Shown: positions 24,801 through 37,800 of the stretch, in pieces
How positions within the stretch are numbered: position 1 is the first letter of the stretch
Layout of the letters: each line of letters opens with the position of its first letter
Assembly (NCBI GenBank): GCA_026724425.1
Contig: JAIUCV010000005.1
Coordinates: forward strand, 42,009,784 to 42,073,783
Length of the DNA stretch: 64,000 nucleotides
Source of the DNA: Erythrophleum ivorense
Lineage: Eukaryota > Streptophyta > Magnoliopsida > Fabales > Fabaceae
Direction: 5' to 3'
Program-made: the position numbers and the translations under genes
The notes under the pieces: generated by a model
What the model saw: only the letters and a program-made list of their open reading frames with translations
Databases searched by the model: none
Told to the model about the DNA's origin: nothing

Positions 24801-26715
24801 GTTTTGGGCAAACTTTTGAGGAAAAAGAAAAATTGAGTTTCAACTTTTAGAAAAACTTCTTATTATTTATAGAAAAGGGTTTCTTCTTTTCATTTGTTTG
24901 TTTGCCTTTAAAGATTTAAACTTAATTCATAACTAAATCCATTTTCTATATGATAACTTTTCCCTACTCTTCCTTCTTTTTCCTTTTTTTTTTTACTTTC
25001 TTATATTTGAAACCAAAACTTTAAATTTCGCAAACAATTTTTTTTTTACCCTTTTTCATTCTTGTTTGTTTGTTTCTTTTTTTTCTTTTATTTTTTTTAA
25101 TTATACTTTATTGAAATCAAGGTCAACTTGATGTGAATCGTTGAAACCCAAAATTAAGAACTTATCTAAAAAAAATTTTTATTAATTTTTTTGTTTTACC
25201 AGAAGCCAAAAATTTGAAATTTTCTCCTTCCTTTTTTCGGAATTCATACTCTTCTTTTTTTAAAAAAAAAGGCAAGACAAAATCGAATTAGGCCCAGGCT
25301 ATTAAATCCCAAAAATCCATTATCCATGTACAGAAAAAAAAAACCATAATTGCCTAGGAGACTTATTGTCCCACATGGCTCCTCGGGTGACCCTACGTGT
25401 CAGAGGGGACAAAACAATCCTATATGACATTTCTGAAAGGGAAAATAAAACAAAAGAATAAAACAAGGAACAATGAAAATACAAAAAAAAGATAAATAAA
25501 TAAATAAAAAGTAAAAATAAAATAAAATGAAATGAACAAACAATCATATGGCTAAGGTTCAAATGTTTAGGTATGTACATGCTTTGGGTACGTTTTTCTC
25601 ACTAGCTCAGACGAGCTTTACATCATGCAAACAGACAAGGTGGGTATTGCAGCAAGGAGACTCCTCTCCCCCCTTAAGACTTTCATCTGGAAATTCCCAA
25701 GTACCCTTTCCATTGATATATACAAAGCATCCACGTTGAGCAGAAAAGAAACACAAAACGAAAGTAATTTCGAGCTAAAATCGATCGCCTATGCAATGGT
25801 AATAACATATCATCCCCATCCAAGTTGCTAGAGGTACTAACATATTCGTCATGCTCATCATTACAAGACGCAAATTAAACGAAACTAAAAACCAGAGGCA
25901 TTACTGTCAATTTTAATTCCAAAACATGCACCTTCTTATCATCAAGTCACAACCGAGAGTAAAAACCAGATTAATACATTCGAGTTTAACAAATTCAGCA
26001 ACAGCATACGCTACAGCTATACCCAGTATCCTTTCAAGCCTTTCCTTGAACACCTAATGTGCATGTCTCCAAATATACAACAAACACAGTATTTCAAATT
26101 CCAATTTCCCATTTCAATTCTACATTATCAGCGATCACAAACAAAGCATACAATACTGGTGGTTTACCTGTAGGGATGGTGGCAGAAAGACGGATTCTTC
26201 AATCCCCTGTTGCTCTCAAGTCGTCGATGTTCCTCGGCTCCTCCCCCTTCAAATTTCCTCGCCTTCTTCCTTTTTTCGAACCTCTTCCCTCCGTCTCTCA
26301 TTTCCTGATTTCCCTTAATCTTCCCTCCTATTTTGGATTCTCTTTCTCTCGAATCTCAGCCCCTTCCTCCTTGGACCCGAATCAGAAAATCCTCTCCCTC
26401 TTGTGCTCAATTTTTTCGATACCCTGCTCGATTTTTGGTCTTCGAATTTTTTCTTGGTCTCTTGCTCCCGAATTTTGACCTCTCTCTCGATCCCTCCAGT
26501 CTCGCTCGCTCTCTCGAACCCTCCTCTTTTATTTTCCATCCCCTTGCTCTACTGCTGATCCCCTCTTCCCCGTCAGAGATCTCTGCCTCTGATGGTGAAA
26601 GGATGCGAACAAAGTCCCATGCCTCGAGCCCCCCGTCGCTGCCTCTCTCGTCTCAGTCTTCTTCTACTGAATCCCCAGCGATGCCTCTGTGTACGCTGTC
26701 CTCTTTCATCTTAGT

Positions 26716-29700
26716 TGTGACAACCCTACCTTCAACGTATTGTAATTATGGTTAAATATACGATTAATAATTAATTATCAAGGTTTGAGTGGTTACAATT
26801 TATCACATGGTGAAAATATGGGGAAAATTTGAACCTTGATATTAGGGTCATCACTAAACCACCTCAACAAAACAAAATTTGCATAAAAGAAATCCTACTA
26901 CCATAAGGGGTTTATGATTCAACCGTCCATCAGCTTCAATACCCAATAACCTCCCACAAGTGTTCCTATATCATCTCTTACCATTACCATTGAAGAAATT
27001 GGGGTTTCTAGGCTAAAAGGAGTAGGTTGGGGACTTGCACCGCAGCCTATACTTTCCCTGCCGCAGCGAGTTTGCTCTCTAGAATCATTGGACAAATTTC
27101 ACAAATCTCACTGCAGCAAGTTGGACCATTGCCGCAGCCAGCCTACGTGGCGCTACGGCGGAAATGCTTCCTGGATTTACTGTTTTCCACCCTCACGATT
27201 CTCTTCTCGGCACAATATATTTGCGCCGCGGCGAGTTTTGCTTCTGTCCAACTCTTAATTAATTTCCTTAACTCGCGCCGTGGCAGGACATAATGCACCG
27301 TAGCGAATTCCGATTCTATTACCCTCCTCGGCGATTTTTTTCGCTCTGCGCCGCGGCACTCCTCGCCATTGTTACTTCCCAAACTACTTTTTTTCCTTTG
27401 CGCCGAGGCGCCCTTCGACTCTGTCTCTCATTTGGCCACGATGAAGCCCTCTTAGCCGCGGCGTGACTCCCTCCTGTAACCACATTATCCAAATTTCATC
27501 CCACACACTCTAGCTCTCATCTTAGGAACTCTCTCGGACTGCTTTCTTTCATTTTATATGACCCTAATGGTAGTTTCCTACCCTATTTACTCATCTAACC
27601 CTCTATTTCTAATTCAACGTTCAAATGTGGATCCTTAACCCTCTAGCTACCATAAACTAGTGAGTTCATAGATTAATGACAGCAAATGTATTATGGTCAC
27701 AAGGTGCATGGGGTCAATGCTTAATGTTCATATAAAATCGAATCACTTATCCATTATTAGCCAATCACAATCAAAATGTTCAATTCCATGATAATCAAAT
27801 TACATATACAATCTCTATACTTGGCAACTCATGATGCAATGCAGCAATGATACAAAACTAGTAATTTAATTATAATATATTATCAAAGCACCCAAACCTA
27901 TGTGCTACCAAACCATTTAGCAAACTCCCGTCAATTTTCTCCTTGCCACTAAGAGGTCCGGTCCCTGAAAATGTTAACCCACAATAGGGTGAGATATATA
28001 ATCTCAGTAACAAAAGGGCAGATTCCATATATATGTACAAGTTAATCAATTCAATGCAATTTCATGTCATCAATACCAGAATCATCAATTCAATTTGCAA
28101 ATGAACTAGTTGAACTATAAATAACTACTGTCCTATATCGGCAGTCATACACAACATGTTAACGGCCAATAACACCGGGAGAGGTCCGTCCACGGCACCT
28201 ACTCCATAATGAGCACAACTAGAGCTCAGTGCACCCAGTGCCCGATCAAAGCACATGCACGGGTGCCCGATCAAACCACAGCTCTACCATGGACTCACAA
28301 GGTCCAATCACAATAACAATTCAAGTAATCAACCAATCATTTAATATTTCAAAACCATATATGTGCAAACAATATCAGATCAACATGAACATATACATGG
28401 AAGTGAAGAATAACCCCAGTTACCTCAATGAAGCCAATTACTCTTCCCCTAGCTACCATAATAATCCAAATGCACACCAAGCCTATAACAAGCATAATTA
28501 TCATCATTTCTAATCACAATCAAAAATCCAAAGAGTTGAACTACTAATGACAGACTAGAGGTTACTCACCTAATTACCAAGGGATTTAATTTCGGATTCC
28601 AACTTTCCCACACTAGAAATTACCATAGTTCACTCCAATTTCTGGGTAATTTCACATTTAATTAAAGTCCATATCATAAGTCAACTATAGGGGTCTCAAA
28701 CTAACAGAAAATGCATCAAAATGGGAAGGAGATACTCACTTAACAACAGCCATAGCCTCACCTCCGAAAATCCACCATGGACTCACCAAAATTCGCATTT
28801 CAATCATCAAGCCCAGAAAATTGGGTTTTTCGCCATTATCTCCTTGTAATTTCACACAATAACAGAATCCATTATGATAATACATCCTTAGGGGCATTTT
28901 CTAGCAATGTGATACACAAAATGGAAGGGAAAAGCTTACCTAATCCTCCCTCTAACCTCTAAGTCCGAAAATCTTGCAAGGAATCACCCAACACTAAATT
29001 TCAAATTTGAGAAGAAGATGAAAATGCTCAGACCCAGAAATTAATCGAACCAAAATAAAGAGGAGGATGAGAGGGTCAAGTTATATATAACTTACCTTGG
29101 CTAAATCATCCTCTAGAAGTGAGAAATGGTGGAGGAATGTAGAAAACCCTAGCCTCCTCTCTTCCTATGCGAAAATGGAGTTCTCCTTTGCCTAAGATTG
29201 AGTTGGTCTGCAGAATAGAGGGTAAGGGGCTGAGTAAGTTAGGGTTTTAGATGGGTTTGGGTCAACCCTAAAGCCCAAAATCCACTTAGGTTCAGACGTG
29301 TGCTTATTGGGCCTTTGTTTAGTGAGGTGGGCTGCAGAACATTTTAAGTTTAAGTGAAGTATGCTGACCCGATGGCCCAATTCCTTGTAGGTTTAGATTT
29401 TTATGCTTATTGGGCCTTATCTCATAAGTTGGGCTAAATCTCATGAGCTGGGCTTCAGAGCTGTAGTAGGGTTAGGCCAAATTTCAAAAACCAATCTAAT
29501 TTAGGTCTGCATAATGTGTGTTAGGCCAACTCACATAAATTGGGCCTTAAACCCCTATTCTACTAAATCAAATTAGGCCATTACTAAGCAATTTCTCTTG
29601 GCCCAAGCCTTATGATAGTTGGGCTTACAAAAAATTATTGGGCCTTTGTAAATTTTTATCTATGACTTATTCAAATTAAATTCTGGGCCCCAATTGGGCT

Positions 29701-29847
29701 TAACCCAAATAAAATCTTAAACCTATATTACGAACTTATTCCTCTACAAATTTTCATTCATAAAGCTCGCCCAATTATTTCATGATAATTATTCTTAATT
29801 AGTCCAAATACATTATTAACACCTTAATTAATTCTTGGGGTGTTACA
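26716..29847. mobile_element. 3.1 kb solo-LTR-like element nested in LTR2
   Basis: TGTGACAACCCTACC... to ...TCTTGGGGTGTTACA, 3,132 bp, with a perfect 5 bp target duplication TTAGT (26711-26715 and 29848-29852). LTR1 has an uninterrupted TTAGT at the same place. No internal region or partner LTR is present, and no convincing protein. A GC-rich block at 27035-27480 holds about eleven copies of a short dyad word (CGCCGCGGCG type). A TGAGATATATAATCTCA dyad near 27990 resembles TGAGATTCAAGGAATCTCA in 46586-49319. From 29200 the right part has many TTGGGC words. Confidence 0.85.
27035..27480. repeat. GC-rich cluster of short palindromic words
   Basis: Words of the pattern (G/C)C(G/A)C(C/T)(G/A)(C/T)(G/A)GC recur every 20-70 bp. 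Examples are CACCGCAGCC near 27039, CCGCAGCGAG at 27061, GCGCTACGGCGG near 27150, GCGCCGCGGCGAG near 27223, GCGCCGTGGC near 27275, GCACCGTAGCGA near 27295, GCGCCGCGGCAC near 27348 and GCGCCGAGGCGC near 27400. Composition contrasts sharply with the AT-rich surroundings. Confidence 0.7.
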
Positions 29848-30429
29848 TTAGTCCTCTGATGCGTCCCTTTCAGCCCTTTCTCATTTCCTCTGGCCCCGTG
29901 ACATCTCTCTCGTCTTTCCCCTCTGCTCCGTTCCCTCTGGGTTTTCCTTTTCTCCCTTATGGGCGTGCATGAGTGTATGGGTCAGAAGGGGCGCCAATAG
30001 ATTAGTGAAACAGGTAGGGTTTGCCCTAAATGGATCAGGGCTGGGTTAGGTAGGCCCATCCAAGTTTCTTTCTTGGCCCATTTTATTAGGTTACCTTTTC
30101 TCTTTTTTGTTTTTTCATCTTTATTAAGAAATCTTCTTTTTTGTTTTCTCTTCTTTTTTTTCAGTTCCTTAAGATTTCATCTTTTTATGTTTTTCAATTC
30201 TATTTCTTCTTTTTTTTTAATGTTTAATTATTGGGCTTCAGAAATCTGGAGGAGAATAAGTCCTGTATACTTTTTTTTTGTTTTGAATTATATTTCTTTT
30301 TTTTTATGTTGAATTATTAGGCTTCAGAAATTTGGAGGAAAATGAGTCCTGTACCTTTGTTTTTTGTTTTGAATTCTATTTCTTTTTTTTTACTTTCTTC
30401 ATTTTTTTATATTTTTTGCTAAATTAATT

Positions 30430-30465
<36 letters not shown>

Positions 30466-30511
30466 TTTTTTTTTAGAGTTTGTCTGGACAAAATACGGTG
30501 TTTATAAAAAG

Positions 30512-31823
30512 TTTGTTGCTTGTGTTCACACATAAAATGGTTTAGTTAAATCATTTATTAACCACCTCCAATTGATAGTTATACTAATACTTATGAGAAT
30601 AAAACTTTATATTTTAATAGGGAGATATGCAATTTTACATGCAACAATACTTATACACATCAAGCCAACAAGCTATCATAAATTCTCCTCATTATAATTG
30701 GCTTTTATTTAGAAGCCAAATATTTTCTATCTTAGAATTTTTAAGTCTTTAAAGGAGGTTGAAAATATATGTTAGTTATAAGTCACATGCTATAATTAAA
30801 TATCTTAAATTATTAACTAGAGATTCATTTATAGTATAATTTGCTGGTAGTCATTTAGATGAACTAGTTTTCCCAATATCAAGGGAAAATAATAAGTGGT
30901 TGAAAAAAAATGACACAAAATTATTATCACTATTTTATCTAAACCATCATACAAAGCAATGAAAACTATAAATTTATAAAATAATTCATTTATGAAATAT
31001 TCCAAATCAACTACAAAATACATTTATTAACTTGAAGAAAGTTACCAAATCTCATATATGAATTAAAATGCTCCAATCCAAATTAATTTTTTAGTATGAA
31101 AATTGGTTAATGCAAATGAAAATAAACCAAACTTCAAGCATGGCAAACCAATCAGTTTCAAAAATAAAAATCCTTGAAAAGAGAAAGGAACAAATAACCA
31201 AAATAATCATATTGAGACCCATGTACCAAATCTCATATATGAATTAAAATGCTCCAATCCAAATTAATTTTTTAGTATGAAAATTGGTTAATGCAAATGA
31301 AAATAAACCAAACTTGAAGCATGGCAAACCAATCAGTTTCAAAAATAAAAATCCTTGAAAAGAGAAAGGAACAAATAACCAAAATAATCATATTGAGACT
31401 CATGTACTCTAGAAGAGATCCAAGGCATAATTAATCATAAAAGCCCAAGAGAGGTTTAGGTACTTGAAAATAATAAAGAGATCTTAAGAAGTTATGTCAT
31501 TATAGGAAAAAGATGGAATCGAAAAGATACAGTTGTTGACAACATTTTTTTTCATAGAATGTTACCATTAAAATAATAAAAAAATGTGAATTTTGAATAT
31601 AAATATATTGAAGAAGATAGAGATAAAGATTATTAGAAAAAATAGAAAGATGCAATTCAAGCAAAATTAAATGCACTTTCAAAACACTAAGTTTTTGGAC
31701 ATATAGTCTAAATACCTAAAGGTGTAAAGCTAGTAAGGTACAAATGGCTATTTGTTAATTTATGCCAAAATAAAATGAGAAAAATAAAGTTGTTAGTTAT
31801 AAAGCATAACTTGTAGTATAAGG
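30512..31823 (+). pseudogene. Copia-A integrase C-part and linker remnant
   Basis: It continues the copia-A integrase after the LARD. Near 30530 the reading gives NGLVKSFINHLQ, equivalent to NSLAKSFIKQF in copia-B (44778-44975). Near 30825-30890 FAGSHLDELVFPISRE matches FANYHFDKLVFPTLRGE (copia-B, 44400-44470). Multiple stops are present. A 181 bp tandem duplication lies at 31044-31405. The reading ends at ...LVV*G (31800-31823), where the family-A insertion begins. Confidence 0.75.
31044..31405. repeat. 181 bp tandem duplication inside copia-A
   Basis: Two adjacent, almost identical units (31044-31224 and 31225-31405) starting ACCAAATCTCATATATGAA. I noticed only two or three differences (for example AACTTCAAGC versus AACTTGAAGC). 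The high identity inside a heavily mutated pseudogene means the duplication is much younger than the element. Confidence 0.9.
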
Positions 31824-34800
31824 TGTAATACTCAGTCTTCCTAAGACTAAACTAAAATCGATGAGATATAAAAAGAAGACCCTAGAATCAAATGAATTGA
31901 GGTTAAGTAAGGTTAGAATGATAACCTAAGTATCTAGAAATTAGGATACAAAGCTAAAGATATCTAGAAACCAAGATCAGAATGGCTAAATAAATTTAAT
32001 CGAAAAGGTAGTGGCAAAATCATAATTTTAGACAACCTTTTAGAAACTCAAAGGAGAAAGTTTTAAATAATAAAATTGAGTTTTTTAAGGTTCTCAGAGG
32101 TCTAAAGACCATAGAAACTTTCAGAATGGTCAAAATCCTTCAAGTGTGCATTTAGGCCATCAGTTTACCTAAACTTTAACCAGATGATTCAGGATTGCTC
32201 TAAACCCCATAAAATTGAAAGTAAATGTTTTTAATAAACTAGAGGACTTAAATTCTTATATGGAAAAGATGGTTTTCAAAAAGGAGCTAAAAAAATATAA
32301 ATGGAGGAATTAAAGTGGAAAGACATAACGGAAATTTTTAAAAAATTTATAACTTATCTCCTTTCCATCTTATTTAGGCCATGCCACCTCCTCCCATTTA
32401 GAATAGATCTAGAATGATCCAAAATTTTCCCCCCTAAGTTGTATAAGAGAGAAAAAGAAAAAGGAGAAAAACAAGCCAAGAAAAGGTAATATTTTGCCCT
32501 CTTTTCATGCTACTTCCTTTGTTAAGTTGTTTCTCTTCTTCAAGCTCTCTTTCCTAGTGATTTTAGTTTTTCTAAAATGAAGATTTTTACGGCTGAACTT
32601 TAGAAGAAGGAGAAGATTTGAGGAAACTAAGCTTTACACCAATTTCTCCTTATGATAAGCTTTAAGAAGATGTATAATTCATGGTGGGAAATTGGCTTCT
32701 TCTTGGCTCCTCTTCTTTTCTCATGTTTGACCAAGACAAGTCCCATATGAAGGGATTGTGTTTTTCATGGAACCAAGGCAAAACCAAGGGTTTTGAGGCA
32801 TGAGAAAATAAATTATGCAATTAGAATGACATAAAAAGCTATGTAGAGCAAGAGAGTGAAGCTAGGGTTTCTATTACACCTAAGAAGTTTTATAACTATT
32901 ATGAGGTGTTTTGAGCTATATGAAACTATGATTAGATAAAAGATAAGCTAAGGAATGTTGCTATACATTAAAATCCAAGAAAGAATTAACAAAACCCCAT
33001 ATGGCTTCTCCATGGGTGGTGTCTCAACCTAGACATGAATGGAGTGCCTATAGAGTATTTTTTGAGTTCTAATGAATTTAGAGACTTAGATATGATGAAT
33101 GAATAATTATGAAATCATTGGATTGAATTTAAGAGCCCTAAATTAAAGGTTGAAATTTTAGGGCCTAAATTGGATTAATGAAGCAAGTTGGTACCAAACC
33201 CCTCTAATCAAGCATGTAATGATCCAAATGAGTTTCTTCAAAGTTATAAAACTTGTAGGAAACAAAAGTTTGGGCTTTAGAAAGCAAAAAACTAAGGTTA
33301 GCTTCATAATGGGCCTAAACTAACTTTATGTGTCACCTTAGGTTTTAATGGAATTAAATAGAGATAATGAGGCTTAGAATGAGTTCAATTGAGTTATTTA
33401 CCTTGTACTTTCTATATGTAGGCCCATCTAACTCAAACACACTTAAGTGTGGGTGCCAAGTGAAAGAAAGCCAAGAGAACAGGAAAAACCAAGTGGGTTA
33501 GTTGCATTTTAAGTTTCCACAAGTCCTAAGTTAGCTTCATCTCCCTTTCTTGCATGTATTTGAATGCTTTATTAAGTTTAAATGCTTGTGTGTGTTTTTG
33601 TTTGATACTTTCATGAAAAATGTTTCATTATGTTTTTATATGAGTTATATGAGTACTATATGTGTATAAAATGTTTATGTGATAACTCCTAACTCCCTAA
33701 TGTAACACTATAACTTCTAGCTCATTTGATGCCATTTATAAGCTTTGTATTATCAATCCCACAAGATCATATGAAAAGGGGATGAAAATAATAAACTTTT
33801 TCATCGTTGTGCTATGTCAAAAGAATTCAATTTGGTGTCACGTGGACTGTGTGAGCTCATACTATACTTCCTCATATTTAATTTCATTATTACAACTCAT
33901 TTGTATCACAAAAACATGCCTACAACTCATGGAAACCAAAATGGAGCTTAAAATAAACAAGCACATTTTCGACCATATTTGTTCCCTTTTCTGACCCAAC
34001 TTTGGAAAATCATAACTAAATCTAGGAAATTCAAAATCATGCAATATTCATCATTATGGAAACCTTAGGATGTCTACTTCACACTAAAAATATGCCCAGG
34101 TCATAAAATTCATCATACAGGACGTTTGACATCCAAAAAGCTAAGAATCGCTGGCTGCCTAGGCTGTTGTTCAGTTTACTGATACAAATTTCTGAAATTC
34201 ATAATTAATTCTATAAAAATTGAAATCATACACATTTGGTCATTCTGGAAAGATACAAATATTAACTTGACAGTAAAAATAATTTCAGAATGAAACAGAT
34301 ACGTTTAGTCAACTAGACCCTATAGAACAGTAACCGAACTCATGGGGCGCTACTAATACTAGACAGAAACTTCAAAAATTCATATCTTCCTCTCTATACC
34401 TCCAAATGAGGTGCTTCCAATTGGAACAAGTTACTATGATTTTCTAGTTTCTTTGTATAAAATTTCATGGCAAGTGGACATCATTTGAATCTCAAATGGC
34501 AGAAAACAATTTCGGACCAATTGAATAGTGCAGCAGACCAAATCCATAAAATTTGCCAATTTCAAAAAATCATCAAATATTCTGTAGACCTCCAAAAATT
34601 ATGATCTTTAGCTTCCCAAAAAGCTCTCAATGAGACCTAATTTCATACCCAATATCAGATCAAGAATAACTCATTTGGCTAAAAAGTGACCTAGGGTTCC
34701 ATAATGGTCAATTTTGGCTCCATATAGAGTACCAAAGTTGCCAAATGAATTTCCCTTAGTCTTGGCACCTTTTGGGCAAGTCTAAAAGTACATTTAAGAC

Positions 34801-37800
34801 TTGTGTGAGCTGCCCAAATGGTCCCAAACCTCATACATCTCATTTTGGCCTTCTCACCTATACTTATGCACATTTACATCAAACTTCCAAATTGCATAAT
34901 TTGGCATTACATACTCAAATTGTATTTTAGAGCTCATACATCATATTCATGGTTATAAACATCACATAATTGCATATTTATACATGTCTCAAGGTTCATA
35001 ACACATTTACAACCTCATATACATGATGAACCATCATTATGGTTCTAAACTCAATCAAACAAGGCACAAGGTTGTCAATCTCTCTTTCTCATCGTTGTTG
35101 GCTCCCTTCACCATAATTACTTAGTCCACCTGGCATGTTAGGTCATTTGAGAGGAGGGGATGAGGTTCAAAGGATCCCAATAGCTCATCTCCCATTCAAT
35201 CATACATAATATGTACAAAGCAAGCTTTTCAAATGTATGTATGGAAAAATGAAAGTCATGGACATTTTCAAAGCAACCTTCGCATGTGAATCAATCATAC
35301 AAGACATTCAAGATCTCACTGAGTGTTTGGATTGGCCTCACACTTCTCCTCATGGATTTTGGACTTGCCTCACCCATTCTTGAGCACTTTGGACTCAACC
35401 ATACTCTTGGGAGCCCACTTTGCTTTTGGGAGACTCTTCACTTTGTCTCAACCAAGCTCAAGGGTTCTTGGCTCATCCTCACCAAAGGGAAGAGTTCTTG
35501 GCCTTTCCATACTCAAACAAACTCACACAAACATCATGTAATTATTTAAAAACATAACATAGCATCAAGCATCATGGCATATAAAGGCATGCTAGCATAC
35601 TTTTTTTAACTTGAAAATACACATACACACATTCTAAAACAAGCTAAACACACATCTATGCATGAAAGAAGATGGAGAGAGCTACCTTGCATAATTTCAC
35701 ATACTTTTTCCTTAGCTTTCAAGCCTCCTCTTTCAGCCACACACCCACAATTTGGTGGAGATAGTTTCTCTTAGCCTAGATACAATTTATGGGAGCCAAT
35801 TAGGCCCATGAAACATATTATAAGGCTACATCATTTGATAAAATACTAGACTGCTCTATAGGCTCCATTATGGTCCATAATCACACCTAATGAAGCAACA
35901 CCCATCAAATAACTTTTAGGCCTCATTCTTTCTTTTCAATTATGATTCTTGACTCCTTTTAAATCTCTTAAAGTTATCACATCATTAAAATAAAGGGCCT
36001 AGCATCATGTTGCTTTTTTAGGTCCTAATATGGAACTTATGGCACCAATTCACTTCCTTTGAGTTCTAAATTTTTTCCAAGGCCTCTACTCATCTTCACT
36101 CATCACATATGACTCAAGAATGGCCTTAGAAAAATTTAAAACTCCCCCTAGCTATAGGAACTTGCCTAGGCTAAGACTATGGGGGGAAGAAGAGTTCATA
36201 GCCTTTTTGATTTTTCCTTGATAGGAGACACATTTAGGAGGCTTCCTAGAGGTCTTAGAAGCTCAATTAAACACTTACATAGCCTAGAAAATTCATGAAT
36301 CAAAACAGATTTTACAAACTCTTCAAGAATCTTACACTTTACTAACTTGAAATTCAATGGCTTTTACTTGGTTTCCTTTGCATATTCTAAATTCCCACAC
36401 CTTAATTCATGTGATTTATTCTTGGTTTGGCCAGAAATTTAATCCCTCATGTCTGGTCTTACATAGGGGGGAATTGAAGAGAAGAGGAGCAAGGAGACCT
36501 AAACTTAGGAAGTAGCAAAATACCTTGGATTCTTAGTTTTCTTGGTTTGTTCTTCACTTGGCTAGCCTCCCCTCACCAAATTCAAAAATTCCACCTCTGT
36601 TCTGCCTTCAAAACAGCACCAAATTAAATGTCAAAACCATGAGAAGGAAGAGGAAGAAGAGAGGAAGAAGTTTAACAAGGCAAGGAGTAGCTAAAACTTA
36701 CATTTTTCAAAACTTCTTCTTCCTTCCTTGGCCTCCCCTCTTGTGTGCCACTCTTAGCCCTTCTTAATTCTGTTTTAACGTGTGAGAGAGTGGGTGAGGA
36801 GATCTGAGCAGAGGAGGGACGTTTTTTATAAGCTAGGGATTCATTTAAGCAACTTTCAGAATTTACAATTTAGTCCCTCTTCGTAGTTTTGTTCGTTTGG
36901 GCTCATTTCAACTCCTTTTTAAAATCTGTCTTTTCCATCATATTTCTTAGGCTCTTAATCATAAGAATTGCCTTTGGAATCACTCAAAAAGGATCTAAAA
37001 CCATTCTGAACTATTCGGTCAAAATTTTGGTCAACCGACGATCGAAATAGCTCACCAGAGGGGTTTCAATTGTTCTAAAGGTTCCCATGGTATTTAGGGT
37101 CTTTGAGAACCCTTAAAAGCTCAAATTTTTCATTTAAAAAGCCCTCCTATGAGATTTCAAAATTTTCTAAAAATTACAAAAATGCCCCTACTTTCTTCGA
37201 CAAATTTTCTGAGTTCTTTTGGCTCTGGTTTTTAGACATCTTAAACCTCAAATCCTTATTTTCTAATATTTAAAATTTTATTATAATTTTAGTTGGTCTC
37301 AATTCTTTCTATTTCAGGGACTTCCTTTTATATTTGACCTATTTCTGACATTTACGGAGAAACCGAACATCGTGTTTCTCACGTTTACGGAGGGACCAGA
37401 TGTTACACCTAAGGTATGGAATTGAGCGCAGTAGCTCTTTTCTAGTCTTGAGTTAAGATTAGTTGAACTTAGCTAGTTTATGATTATGCCATGGCTTGAT
37501 TGAATGAGTTTTTATGTTATATGATGCATTTGACTTACATGATGCATAGACATAGCATTTTTGCACTACATGTATTGCATTTACTCATGGTGTTCATGTG
37601 TGCATTGAATTGGTTGAAATTAGCTACTGAGATTCTCCCAAAATCTCACCCCCATGCTCCCACTAACCATTTTCAAGGTTACCAAGTCAAAGCAAGGATA
37701 TGGAGAACACCTAAATGTTAGAAAAGTTGTATTATAAGTGTTACATGTAGTAAATTTTGATGTACATAGTATTGTCACATTCTTTTGTATCCTTAATGAT

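Larger units (their letters stand above)
12080..30506. mobile_element. LARD-type non-autonomous LTR retrotransposon, 18.4 kb including a nested insert
   Basis: Two long direct repeats (12080-16128 and 23368-30506) both start TGTCACA and end TGTTTACA or TGTTTATA. The 5 bp duplication AAAAG flanks the whole unit exactly (12075-12079 and 30507-30511), and the copia-A integrase reading is continuous across it. LTR1 is 4,049 bp. LTR2 is about 4.0 kb once the 3.1 kb insert and its target duplication are removed. The 7.2 kb interior has no gag or pol similarity in any frame. Long LTRs around a non-coding interior are the definition of a LARD, which would depend on an autonomous element's proteins. 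The conserved block near 12240-12300 (GTTCGGGAGTCG-like phrase, then GTGTTAGGCACCCC) occurs in a widespread plant repeat group as far as I recall; Repbase was not consulted. Confidence 0.88.
23368..30506. repeat. LARD right LTR (LTR2), carrying a nested 3.1 kb insert
   Basis: Starts TGTCACAGCC and ends TGTTTATA at 30506, where the usual terminal CA has become TA. It is collinear with LTR1 over 23368-26715 and 29848-30506. At the break, LTR1 reads CATCTTAGTCCTCTGATGCG while LTR2 reads CATCTTAGT, then the insert, then TTAGTCCTCTGATGCG. A TTA/ATT run at 30431-30463 is longer than in LTR1. Confidence 0.9.

Noticed and set aside
27026..27382. GC-rich frames at 27027-27293 and 27143-27382, or a CpG island of a host gene
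   Set aside because: The block lies inside a well-bounded inserted element and consists of repeated palindromic words; no splice or protein support.
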